From assembly GCA_016199105.1 (NCBI GenBank), contig JACQHI010000136.1:1-5585 (forward strand): DNA of 5,585 bases. Reading direction: 5' to 3'. The position numbers and the translations under genes are program-made. This document shows, piece by piece, positions 1-5,582 of the stretch; position 1 is the first letter of the stretch, and each line of letters begins with the position of its first letter. This DNA comes from Lentisphaerota bacterium (GTDB lineage: Bacteria > Verrucomicrobiota > Kiritimatiellia > JAAZAB01). The notes under the pieces are model-generated. The model searched no databases, was not told the DNA's origin, and saw nothing but the letters and a program-made list of their open reading frames with translations.

Positions 1-2
1 CC

Positions 3-581
3 GCCGCTCCGTCGCCCTGGCCTCTGCCGGACGCGGTCAAGGGCCTGATGGGCGAGGACCGCCAATGGGACGGCGAATGGCAGGGCGTGTGCAAGGCCGA
101 TGACAAGGCCGTCGTCTGCGAACTCGCCATTCCGTGGCGCACGCTCGAACAGGCGGGTCTGCGCCGGGACGACCTGCCCGCAGGGGCTACGCCTCAGACG
201 CTGCAGGCGGGCCTGATCGTCGATTTCAGCCGGCGCGGACGCCTCATTGACCGTCCAACCGCGAGCTTCGTGCCCGTGAGTTTCCGGCAAACCGCGGCCA
301 GCCCCGTGCGGCCCTACACCGTGCACCTGCACTTCGCCGAGTTGCGGGATGTCGCGCCGGGCACGCGCGTCTTCGATGTCCTTCTCCAGGGCAAACGCGT
401 GGCACAGGATATCGACGTCGCGCGCCAGGCCGGCGGACCGCGCCGGGCCCTGACGCTCGAGTTCACCGGCATCGCGGCTTCGACCAACCTGACGCTGGAA
501 CTGACGCCAAAGTCCGCGACCCCCGACTGGACCACAGCCCCCATCCTCAACGGCCTCGACCTCACGGTCGAGAAACCGTGA
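3..581 (+). CDS. C-terminal part of a CBM9-like / malectin-like carbohydrate-binding protein (5' end outside window)
   Basis: The reading frame is open to the left edge, so the first ATG at 48 is probably internal and 192 residues of a longer protein are visible. Residues about 16-95 look like the end of a CBM9/DOMON-type beta-sandwich: a WQGV strand, then CELAIPW, where family members carry a conserved 'E..IPW' segment, and an AGLIVDFSRRG strand. Residues about 105-192 match the second half of a malectin-like (diglucose-binding) domain: YTVHLHFAEL, then G-RVFDVLLQGK and a final ILNGLDLTVE. The first half of a standard malectin domain is not visible between the two parts. Family knowledge suggests an exported polysaccharide-binding or polysaccharide-degrading protein whose catalytic or anchor part lies upstream; that part cannot be seen. 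No membrane segment is present in the visible portion. Composition is GC-rich, like the AKR and GH genes to the right. Domain identity is by motif recognition only. Confidence 0.72.
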   Translation, partial: AAPSPWPLPDAVKGLMGEDRQWDGEWQGVCKADDKAVVCELAIPWRTLEQAGLRRDDLPAGATPQTLQAGLIVDFSRRGRLIDRPTASFVPVSFRQTAASPVRPYTVHLHFAELRDVAPGTRVFDVLLQGKRVAQDIDVARQAGGPRRALTLEFTGIAASTNLTLELTPKSATPDWTTAPILNGLDLTVEKP

Positions 582-583
582 GG
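560..583 (+). terminator. Hairpin across the stop codon, possible terminator
   Basis: CCTCACGGT (560-568) pairs perfectly with ACCGTGAGG (575-583) around a 6-base loop, placing a 9-bp stem on the stop codon of the first gene. There is no T-run behind it, so it is not a classical intrinsic terminator; it could stabilise the 3' end. A second palindrome, CTCGAC (555-560) with GTCGAG (567-572), overlaps it and would be mutually exclusive with it. Both overlap coding sequence, so chance in GC-rich DNA is possible. Confidence 0.3.
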
Positions 584-630
584 GGACATGAGAGATCAGC
601 AATTTTAATTAGACCCCATTCGAAAAGGTC

Positions 631-798
631 ATGGAGGGCGAGCAGCTTGCCCTCCGTAGCTTGAAGAGCGAAGGATGGGTCCCCGCGAGCCGTGAGTAAA
701 GGAAACTGCATGTGCAGCAACAGACCAGAGATTCACTCGGTTTTTGGGCATTTTGCGTGCTATTCTTGTTTGCGGCTCGCCAGAGTCTCGCCCTCCAT
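631..798. repeat. Nested inverted-repeat element, REP/MITE-like or structured RNA
   Basis: A perfect 12-bp inverted repeat bounds 168 bp: ATGGAGGGCGAG at 631-642 and CTCGCCCTCCAT at 787-798. Inside it, GCGAGCCG (685-692) is the exact complement of CGGCTCGC (773-780). Allowing G-U pairs, the inner stem extends to 15 pairs (685-699 with 766-780). The left arm also folds locally: GGAGGGC (633-639) with GCCCTCC (649-655). A small palindrome, CTGCA-TG-TGCAG, lies at 706-717. No convincing protein is encoded: the open minus-strand frame here has no recognisable domain. Such GC-rich nested palindromes between genes are typical of dispersed REP-like or non-autonomous elements; that identity is inference, because copy number cannot be seen. 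No obvious target-site duplication flanks the arms. The remaining intergenic sequence, 584-630 and 799-914, shows nothing else I can support. Confidence 0.5.
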
Positions 799-914
799 CA
801 TGTCCGCAGGCGGGTCCGTCCCGATCGATCGCAACAGCCACCTCATGATTGAGGCATGCCGTTTTGCCTGAAGAACAAGTTGAACATCGCCCATGGATTA
901 AGTATTTTGATTAC

Positions 915-1106
915 ATGAATTCAATTCGATATGTTTACTGGCAAGATCAAAACATGTGGCTCGGTCATTTGGAAGAATATCCAGACTACCAGACACAGGG
1001 CGAGACACTTGAGGAATTGCAGGCCAATCTCAAGGATATCTATGCCGATATCACCAGCGGCGCGATACCCAATGTGAAGCACGTTGGGGAATTGCAACTC
1101 GCATGA
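915..1106 (+). CDS. hicB: HicB-family antitoxin (short form)
   Basis: This 63-residue protein matches the short HicB antitoxin type, which adopts a partial RNase H-like fold. IRYVYWQDQNMWLGHLEEYPDY forms the first strands, QTQGETLEELQANLKDIYADI the helix, and the tail SGAIPNVKHVGELQLA the end typical of this subgroup. HicB binds and neutralises the HicA mRNA interferase, and often represses its own operon; no separate DNA-binding domain is visible here. I chose the ATG at 915 because family similarity begins there. The frame extends upstream to a TTG at 849, but the added 22 residues look unrelated to the family. No strong Shine-Dalgarno precedes 915 (GGATTA is distant). The gene is the first of a hicB-hicA order pair: its stop overlaps the start of a hicA remnant in an ATGA. 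Its composition is less GC-rich than the sugar-metabolism genes on either side. Confidence 0.8.
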   Translation: MNSIRYVYWQDQNMWLGHLEEYPDYQTQGETLEELQANLKDIYADITSGAIPNVKHVGELQLA

Positions 1107-1192
1107 AAAGAAACGACCTGATTCGCGGAGACCCAAATGGGAAGTCACACGCGCAACCGCAGACACGGGTCAAAGGGCTTGGATGTCCGTGA
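1103..1192 (+). pseudogene. hicA: HicA toxin remnant, internally deleted
   Basis: The frame starts with ATGA overlapping the hicB stop, the usual coupling in hicB-hicA pairs, and opens with MKRNDLIR, a hallmark HicA N-terminus. It then jumps to DPNGKSHAQPQTRVK, which resembles the later HicA segment (family form: N-P-x-x-G-K, then V-P-R-H-x-E-I), and ends GLGCP, close to the common (D)LGIP ending. Only 29 residues remain where HicA normally has about 60. The missing central part of roughly 20 residues holds the family's conserved Gly-x-His, the catalytic histidine of this dsRBD-like mRNA interferase, and a further stretch before the end also seems lost. The product should therefore be inactive. 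The alignment was done by eye from memory of the family. A chance ORF is unlikely given the N-terminus, its position and the ATGA overlap. Confidence 0.65.
1127..1130 (+). promoter_or_regulatory. Shine-Dalgarno-like GGAG before ATG 1137
   Basis: GGAG lies six bases before the ATG at 1137, inside the hicA remnant. It is the only reason to consider that ATG a used start. A tetramer of this kind occurs often by chance. Confidence 0.25.
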
Positions 1193-1295
1193 CGCCTTTT
1201 TTCTGAAAGAACACGGCTTCCACAACAGCAGCTCAAGAGCGGCGCTCAAAGACGAAAGCCTTAAGCGGGGCGGTTGGCAAGAAGAACGAGAATGA
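1137..1295 (+). CDS. Doubtful small ORF, 52 residues, overlapping the hicA remnant
   Basis: An ATG preceded by GGAG at six bases opens a 52-codon frame, out of frame with the hicA remnant. It begins MGSHTRNRRHG, is rich in Arg, Lys and Ser, and contains the segment LDVRDAFFLKEHGF. Its TGA overlaps an ATG at 1292 (ATGA), which is one possible start of the next gene, so translational coupling is conceivable. I recognise no domain. LKEHGF resembles the helix that follows the HicA N-terminus, so part of this frame could be rearranged hicA sequence, but that is weak. It fills the gap between hicA and the secreted protein, but may simply be an open frame by chance. Confidence 0.2.
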   Translation: MGSHTRNRRHGSKGLDVRDAFFLKEHGFHNSSSRAALKDESLKRGGWQEERE

Positions 1296-2038
1296 TCATT
1301 GCGATCACAATCATCTGTACGCTGGTGTTTTGTGCCCCAGCATGGGCCACCACCAATGAACCAAGCTTTGTCTGTACCGTCGGGACGGACACGAATGGCG
1401 CGCCGATTCAGCAGGTGGAATGGCTGTTTCAGGATGAGGCGCTGTCTCTCACCAACTGCCCTGTTTGGTCTGGGTCAGTAGTGCAACTCATCGAGGAAAA
1501 GGAAGATCGCGTGAAGGTCAGATGTGACAAGACGTGTCTTCCCGACAAGGATCGCTGGCGCACATCCATTCTGAACAGCAATGTCGTTGTTGGCTGGCTC
1601 AGCAAATCCTCGCTCGTCAAAGTCGAGAAAGCAACCTGGAATGATCGAAAACGCAATGCCCAGCCAGAAGCGGCAGAGACCATCACTGGTCTCGTGGTGG
1701 AAATGCGAGCCAGCGTCAAATCCGCTGCCTCGTGGAATGCTCCGAGCGACCCGTATTATGTCCTCAAGACTGACAACCAGTCGATCACACTTCGCCCGTC
1801 TGAAACGGTATCGAGAGCGGATCTTGCTGGGTTAACAGGCAAACGCGTTTTCCTTCGTGGAAGGCATACGGAGGGCGAACCTTACAAACCATCACACCCC
1901 GGAGAACAGTATCCAATGGAACCGGAAGTCAAAATCGGAACCAACGGTGTGCCGGAGTTTGTCAAACTGCGTCGTCCGATAAATCGCGGCTCTGGGTTCG
2001 TCGTGACAAAGATTCTTGAAATGAAACAGCAGGACTGA
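1274..2038 (+). CDS. Secreted protein of unknown function with SH3b-like region
   Basis: The 254-residue product has a clear Sec signal peptide: a basic n-region (ARRTR), a hydrophobic core from residue 7 to 20, and an A-W-A cleavage motif at 23-25. I take the TTG at 1274 as the start because it supplies the positive charges; the ATG at 1292 would leave an uncharged n-region. The bases before C20 do not fit a lipobox, so a lipoprotein is unlikely. Residues about 66-118 resemble a bacterial SH3 domain (SGSVVQLIEEKEDRVKVRC, later GWLSKSSLVKVE), a fold often used to bind cell wall or ligands. Residues about 135-250 form a second beta-rich part with ITGLVVEMRAS, SDPYYVLKT, ITLRPSETV and GKRVFLRGR, possibly OB-like. 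Cys34, 62, 84 and 88 could form disulfides. I do not recognise a family for the whole protein. It is less GC-rich than the reductase 10 bp downstream, so it probably arrived with the hicBA islet. Confidence 0.7.
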   Translation: MARRTRMIIAITIICTLVFCAPAWATTNEPSFVCTVGTDTNGAPIQQVEWLFQDEALSLTNCPVWSGSVVQLIEEKEDRVKVRCDKTCLPDKDRWRTSILNSNVVVGWLSKSSLVKVEKATWNDRKRNAQPEAAETITGLVVEMRASVKSAASWNAPSDPYYVLKTDNQSITLRPSETVSRADLAGLTGKRVFLRGRHTEGEPYKPSHPGEQYPMEPEVKIGTNGVPEFVKLRRPINRGSGFVVTKILEMKQQD

Positions 2039-2048
2039 ACATCGACCC

Positions 2049-3002
2049 ATGAAATTTTCTTCTCTTCCCGGAACTCAGCAACAGGCCTCGACGATCGTCC
2101 TCGGCTGCGCCTGGTTCGGAACGGACATCCCGGAAAGCCGCGCTTTTGAGCTGATGGACACCTTCGCCGGACAGGGCGGGAACTTTCTCGACACCGCCCA
2201 CATGTATGCCGGTTGGGTTCCCGGCGGCGCCGGGAAAAGCGAAACGACCATCGGCCGATGGCTGAAAACCGTGCGGCGCGCGGACGTGGTGGTCGGAACG
2301 AAGGGCGCCGACCAGGGCATGAACGAGGCGTCGATCCGCCGGCAGCTCGCGGAGAGTTTGACGCGACTGGCCACCGACTACGTGGATTTCTACTGGCTCC
2401 ACTCGGACGACCCCCAGACGCCCGCGGGGGAGATTCTCGGCTGGCTCAACCGGATGGCCGACGAAGGGCTGTTCCGGTCCTTCGGCTGTTCCAACTGGCG
2501 CCTGCCGCGCCTGCGCGAGGCCGCGCAATACGCGAAAGACCACCGGCTCCGCGGCTTTGCCGCCAGCCAGATCGGCTGGAGCCTGGCACGGGTCACCCCG
2601 GAGGTCGCCAAGGCGGGCAGCCAGGTGTTCATGGATGACGACACCTTCGCCTTTCACCGGAACACCGGCATGCCGGTCGTCGCTTTTTCGTCCCAGGCCG
2701 GCGGTTTCTTCGCGGGCAAGTACAACCCGGAGGGCGCGCCGGAAGGTCAGAAACCCAACCCCGCGATCGTCCGTTATTATGGCACGCCGGAGAATCACGC
2801 CCGCCTGGCCGCGGTCCGGAAGTTCGCCGGAACCCGGGGCCGCACCGCCAACCAGGTGGCGCTCGCCTATCTCATCAATCAACCCTTCCCTGCCTTCGCG
2901 ATCGTGGGCGCCGGCACGCGCGACTACGTCCTGGATGCCTGCGGCGCCGCGGACCTCGTCCTGACCGCCGGGGATCTGGCCGCGCTCGACATCCGGCGTT
3001 GA
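2049..3002 (+). CDS. Aldo/keto reductase family oxidoreductase
   Basis: This 317-residue (beta/alpha)8 enzyme carries the full AKR catalytic tetrad: Asp48 and Tyr53 in FLDTAHMY, Lys85 in VVVGTKG and His118 in YWLHSDDP. Further family landmarks are the GCSNW motif (146-150), Gln174 in AASQIGW, and AIVGAGTRDYVLDAC near the C-terminus, which corresponds to the NADP(H) phosphate-binding segment. Length is normal for AKRs. It should be a soluble NAD(P)H-dependent reductase or dehydrogenase for a carbonyl or sugar substrate; the exact substrate cannot be read from sequence. It lies 48 bp before the glycosidase-like gene on the same strand, and the two are similarly GC-rich, so a co-transcribed sugar-catabolic pair is plausible. 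It starts 10 bp after the previous stop, but only a weak ribosome site (AGGA, well upstream) precedes the ATG. Start choice is supported by the N-terminal strand leading to IVLGCAWFG. Confidence 0.9.
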   Translation: MKFSSLPGTQQQASTIVLGCAWFGTDIPESRAFELMDTFAGQGGNFLDTAHMYAGWVPGGAGKSETTIGRWLKTVRRADVVVGTKGADQGMNEASIRRQLAESLTRLATDYVDFYWLHSDDPQTPAGEILGWLNRMADEGLFRSFGCSNWRLPRLREAAQYAKDHRLRGFAASQIGWSLARVTPEVAKAGSQVFMDDDTFAFHRNTGMPVVAFSSQAGGFFAGKYNPEGAPEGQKPNPAIVRYYGTPENHARLAAVRKFAGTRGRTANQVALAYLINQPFPAFAIVGAGTRDYVLDACGAADLVLTAGDLAALDIRR

Positions 3003-3041
3003 CGGAACTCCGGGTCGGACTTATTCTCCGGGCTTTCCATT

Positions 3042-3046
3042 GGAGG
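3042..3046 (+). promoter_or_regulatory. Strong Shine-Dalgarno GGAGG for the GH-like gene
   Basis: GGAGG ends four bases before the ATG at 3051. It is the best ribosome site in the window and fixes that start over the out-of-frame TTG at 2999. Confidence 0.7.
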
Positions 3047-3050
3047 CAAC

Positions 3051-5219
3051 ATGGATCAAGTCATCAACAACGCCGTGTGCATGGGCAACGCTCATCGGAT
3101 TCCGGAAATTCTCGACGACCTGCCCTCCGGCTGGAACCGGCGTCCGGTCGAGGCGCTGGCCGCCTATCTCGGCGGCTGCCTGGGGCAGCCGCCCCGCGTC
3201 ACGCCGGCCATGACGGCAGGTGATCGAACCGCCCCCCTCTTCATGCTGGGTTCTCCCGAAATGTGCCGGCGCTGGAACCTCGCTCCGCCCCCGGACGGAC
3301 CCGAGAGCTATGCGCTCGATGTGCTGACAGCTCCATGCTACTCCGCGACGTCAGCAACGGCCGTCTTCGCTACGAAGCACGAGCCCGTGCCGACGGTCGT
3401 GTTGGGCGCCCACTCGGAACGGGGACTGATGCGCGCGGTCCGGCATGCGATCCGCCTGCTCCGTCAGCAGGGGCGCTCTCTTTGGATCGAAACCGCTTCC
3501 GCGCGGGAAAAGCCCTGGATTGCGGAACGCGAGTGGACCGTATGCTCATGGGAGCCGCAGTGGGTGCGCGCCCAGTTTTCCAATCCCTGGGCGGACGCCC
3601 GCATGAACGTGTTCCGCTTCTCCCGCCGGCAATGGCGTCGCTATCTGGCCCTGGTGGACGAATTTGGCTTCACGGGCATCCAACTGGCCTCCCAGTGCTA
3701 CAACTGGCGACTCTTCGGCTCCGTCGAAAATTATCACGACACGCTCGGGGAAATCGCCGACCTCGCCCACGAGCGCGGGCTGTCAGTCTCGCTCTGGGTC
3801 TGGGCGGCGCAATTCGACGGCTACGGCTGGGTGGACCCGGAGGTCGTCTATGTTCCCGCGTCGGGCGGACGCGCCAGCGAAGATCCGCGCGTGCGGCGTT
3901 CGTTCGAAAAATACTACGACCTTTACAGCGACCTGGCGCCCCGTGTGGACCGGATCATCGGCCATTTTTTCGATCCCGGCATGTTGAAGCGCCTTGACGA
4001 TGCCCTCGCCTTCATGCGTCTGCTGGAGGAGAAGTGCCGTGCGCGCAATCCCCGCCTGCGTTTCGCCATCGACGCCTGGTGCACCGGACCCGAGTATGCC
4101 CAAACCATCCGCGACGCCGGGTTGCGCGATTTCCTGGTGCTGGAGACCAGCCATTGGGACGGCCCGCGCCGGCGCGAGTTCCGGCGTCAGATGCGGGAGG
4201 CGGGCTTCGCCAGCGGAATCTGGGGCTGGTACGACACGGAAATGGAAAGCGACCAGAAGGCCTCCATGTTTGTCAACGCGCGCGGACTCCAGGAGCTCTA
4301 TCGAAATATCCGGGCGGCCGGCGAGGACATCCAGCCGGTCGTCTATTGGTCCGAAATGGAGGCCTGCCACCTCATCAACCTGTTTTCCGTCTTCGTGGCC
4401 GGCCAGCTCCTGTGGAATCCCGAGCGGGACCCGATGGCGCTCCTGCGCGAATGCGTCGAGGGGATCTGGGGCTCGCAGCGGGGGGCCGTTGTGCTGGAGG
4501 CCCTGGAGTTGATCCAGGATGCGCGCTCGGGTCCCACGTGGGCCACCTACTGGGTCGAACGCCGACTGGGCACGGACGATCCCTCCCGCGACGCCGGCCG
4601 CGCGGCGGACTGCATCCGCGCCCTGCACACGCTCGAACCCGAGCCCTCCCATCACTCCAAATTCACGCTGCCCGTCGAGCCGCGCGTCCTCATCGAACTC
4701 ATGTTGCCGCATCTCGAACAAATCCGCTTGTATGCCCTCTTCCGCCGGCGCCTGACGGAGGCAAAGGACGCGGCTGCGGCGGGGGCCGACAAAGGGCGGC
4801 TGACCGAGCTGATCGAAGCCGCCTGGCAGCCAATCCCGGACTTCACGACGTGGATCGGCACCTGCGGCGCCCTCGAGGCCCAGCGCCAGGAGCAGGAGGT
4901 GCGCGCCTTCTGCGCCGCCCAGGGCCTGCCGATGCCGCGCCGTCCGTGGCGCCAGGCGCAATGGACGGCGCGCCTTCTGGAAAAGATGGCGGACGCCCAG
5001 CGCCACCATGCCCGGCCGGTGCCGTGTTCGATCGGCTTCCTTTGCGACGACGGGCTGAACCTGTCGCGCGAGGAGACGCAGGACCTCATGGCCGCCCTGG
5101 CGCGCGACGGCGTGGTGAAACCCGAAGACCCGGACGCCTATGTGCTGGCCAACTGGCAGGATTTCCCCGACGTGCGCCATTACGGCCTGGGCCGGCTGGC
5201 CCGCAGTAATTCGCCTTGA
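3051..5219 (+). CDS. Putative cytosolic glycoside hydrolase-like TIM-barrel protein, family unassigned
   Basis: The 722-residue product has no signal peptide or membrane segment, so it should act in the cytoplasm. Residues 1 to about 145 form an alpha/beta domain whose segment at 114-140 (PTVVLGAHSERGLMRAVRHAI) resembles the N-terminal domain seen before the barrel in GH20, GH67 and GH84 enzymes ('G..S.RG...A...LL'). From about 150 a TIM barrel seems to follow, with acidic or aromatic residues at strand ends: GFTGIQLASQCYNW (206-219), SLWVWAAQFDGYGW (247-260), GHFFDPG (304-310), AIDAWC (339-344), LVLETSHWD (362-370), GIWGWYDTEMESD (389-401) and VVYWSEMEACH (430-440). Glu435, Glu437, Glu365, Asp395 and Glu397 are candidate catalytic or sugar-binding residues. 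Residues from about 470 are mainly helical. Oligosaccharide hydrolysis is inferred from architecture. I cannot assign a CAZy family, and a non-catalytic role is possible. It follows the aldo/keto reductase gene in likely operon order. Confidence 0.72.
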   Translation: MDQVINNAVCMGNAHRIPEILDDLPSGWNRRPVEALAAYLGGCLGQPPRVTPAMTAGDRTAPLFMLGSPEMCRRWNLAPPPDGPESYALDVLTAPCYSATSATAVFATKHEPVPTVVLGAHSERGLMRAVRHAIRLLRQQGRSLWIETASAREKPWIAEREWTVCSWEPQWVRAQFSNPWADARMNVFRFSRRQWRRYLALVDEFGFTGIQLASQCYNWRLFGSVENYHDTLGEIADLAHERGLSVSLWVWAAQFDGYGWVDPEVVYVPASGGRASEDPRVRRSFEKYYDLYSDLAPRVDRIIGHFFDPGMLKRLDDALAFMRLLEEKCRARNPRLRFAIDAWCTGPEYAQTIRDAGLRDFLVLETSHWDGPRRREFRRQMREAGFASGIWGWYDTEMESDQKASMFVNARGLQELYRNIRAAGEDIQPVVYWSEMEACHLINLFSVFVAGQLLWNPERDPMALLRECVEGIWGSQRGAVVLEALELIQDARSGPTWATYWVERRLGTDDPSRDAGRAADCIRALHTLEPEPSHHSKFTLPVEPRVLIELMLPHLEQIRLYALFRRRLTEAKDAAAAGADKGRLTELIEAAWQPIPDFTTWIGTCGALEAQRQEQEVRAFCAAQGLPMPRRPWRQAQWTARLLEKMADAQRHHARPVPCSIGFLCDDGLNLSREETQDLMAALARDGVVKPEDPDAYVLANWQDFPDVRHYGLGRLARSNSP

Positions 5220-5243
5220 AACCGCTCAGGGGCGGGACTACGC

Positions 5244-5261
5244 TGTTAGCCGTTGCTAACA
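5244..5261. promoter_or_regulatory. 18-bp inverted repeat, possible operator
   Basis: TGTTAGCCGTTGCTAACA has perfect 7-bp arms around a 4-base centre and lies 24 bp after the GH-like gene. No T-run follows, so it is a poor terminator. Size and symmetry suit a dimeric regulator site. TTGCTA (5253-5258) and TATCAG (5275-5280), 16 bp apart, could be weak -35 and -10 boxes towards the micro-ORF; each matches the consensus at four of six positions. GTTAGC occurs again at 5409-5414 just before the CRISPR array. Function is speculative. Confidence 0.3.
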
Positions 5262-5319
5262 AACGTTCGTCCGGTATCAGAGATAGCCGATATGAAGAAA
5301 TGCAAGAGAAGCGGTGAAA

Positions 5320-5391
5320 ATGTTTGAAGCGATTATAGTCCCATTGCTTATCGTTGCCATTCTGTATGCGCTGGCATGGCGTCATTGCTGA
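5320..5391 (+). CDS. Possible 23-residue hydrophobic membrane micropeptide
   Basis: The ATG at 5320 opens a frame encoding MFEAIIVPLLIVAILYA followed by LAWRHC. This is one continuous hydrophobic segment long enough to cross a membrane, with a basic C-terminal end (Arg-His). A GTG two codons earlier (5314) adds one lysine. GAGAAG lies roughly eight bases before the GTG and could serve as ribosome site. Single-span peptides of this size are known as type I toxins and as small membrane-complex subunits, but I recognise no family here. An 11-residue basic mini-ORF (5292-5327, MKKCKRSGENV) overlaps its start and could couple or block translation. Surrounding DNA is about 47% GC by my count (5261-5416), well below the neighbouring gene. 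A chance ORF is quite possible at this length. Confidence 0.3.
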   Translation: MFEAIIVPLLIVAILYALAWRHC

Positions 5392-5416
5392 AGCCGCAAC
5401 AAGACGTGGTTAGCAT

Positions 5417-5582
5417 GTTTCAATCCACGCCCCCCACGCGGAGGGCGACAACTGGAGGCGCGCCCAACCCCATCACAGTCAATGTTTCAATCCACGCCCC
5501 CCACGCGGAGGGCGACCCCTATTGTTGCGGCCCTGATCGTGTCGATTCTGTTTCAATCCACGCCCCCCACGCGGAGGGCGAC
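5417..5582 (-). CRISPR. Edge of a type I-C-like CRISPR array (3 repeats, 2 spacers, continues off the right end)
   Basis: Three identical 33-bp repeats lie at 5417-5449, 5484-5516 and 5550-5582, each starting GTTTCAATCCACGCC and ending GGAGGGCGAC on the plus strand. Spacers are 34 bp (5450-5483) and 33 bp (5517-5549). Read on the minus strand, the repeat starts GTCGCCC and ends GTGGATTGAAAC, the classic type I-C (Cas5c-processed) form. The hairpin supports that strand: the arms CGCCCTCC and GGGGGGCG pair over eight positions with one G-U, whereas the plus-strand copy has a C-A mismatch there. The array should therefore be transcribed leftwards from a leader beyond the right edge, and the window shows the leader-distal, oldest end. 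No cas gene is present. A T precedes every repeat, so the unit could be read as 34 bp. Confidence 0.95.

Noticed and set aside
741..766. Sigma70 promoter before hicB (TTTTTG with TATTCT)
   Set aside because: The spacing is about 14 bp, too short, and the -35 match is poor; the region is also part of the inverted-repeat element.
629..841. A 70-codon minus-strand ORF over the inverted-repeat element
   Set aside because: It runs through both arms of the palindrome, has no domain, and the composition is explained by the repeat.
849..914. TTG-initiated N-terminal extension of HicB
   Set aside because: The 22 added residues do not resemble the family, whose usual start matches the ATG at 915.
1962..2882. 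A 306-codon minus-strand frame across the aldo/keto reductase gene
   Set aside because: The plus strand encodes the complete AKR catalytic tetrad; the antisense translation is low-complexity and without domains.
3783..5180. A 465-codon open frame on the minus strand, antiparallel to the GH-like gene
   Set aside because: It has no recognisable domain, lies wholly inside a well-supported gene with a strong ribosome site, and long antisense frames are expected in GC-rich coding DNA.
4034..5209. A 391-codon plus-strand frame in another phase of the GH-like gene
   Set aside because: Its translation is Arg/Pro/Gly/Ala-rich, the usual sign of an off-frame read of GC-rich sequence.
5222..5235. Terminator hairpin after the GH-like gene (CCGC with GCGG)
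   Set aside because: Only four base pairs and no T-run.
5244..5261. Integron attC or attI site suggested by GTTAGC and GCTAAC
   Set aside because: The arms do not match the RYYYAAC and GTTRRRY core consensus, they are in the wrong relative order and spacing, and no integrase or cassette layout is visible.
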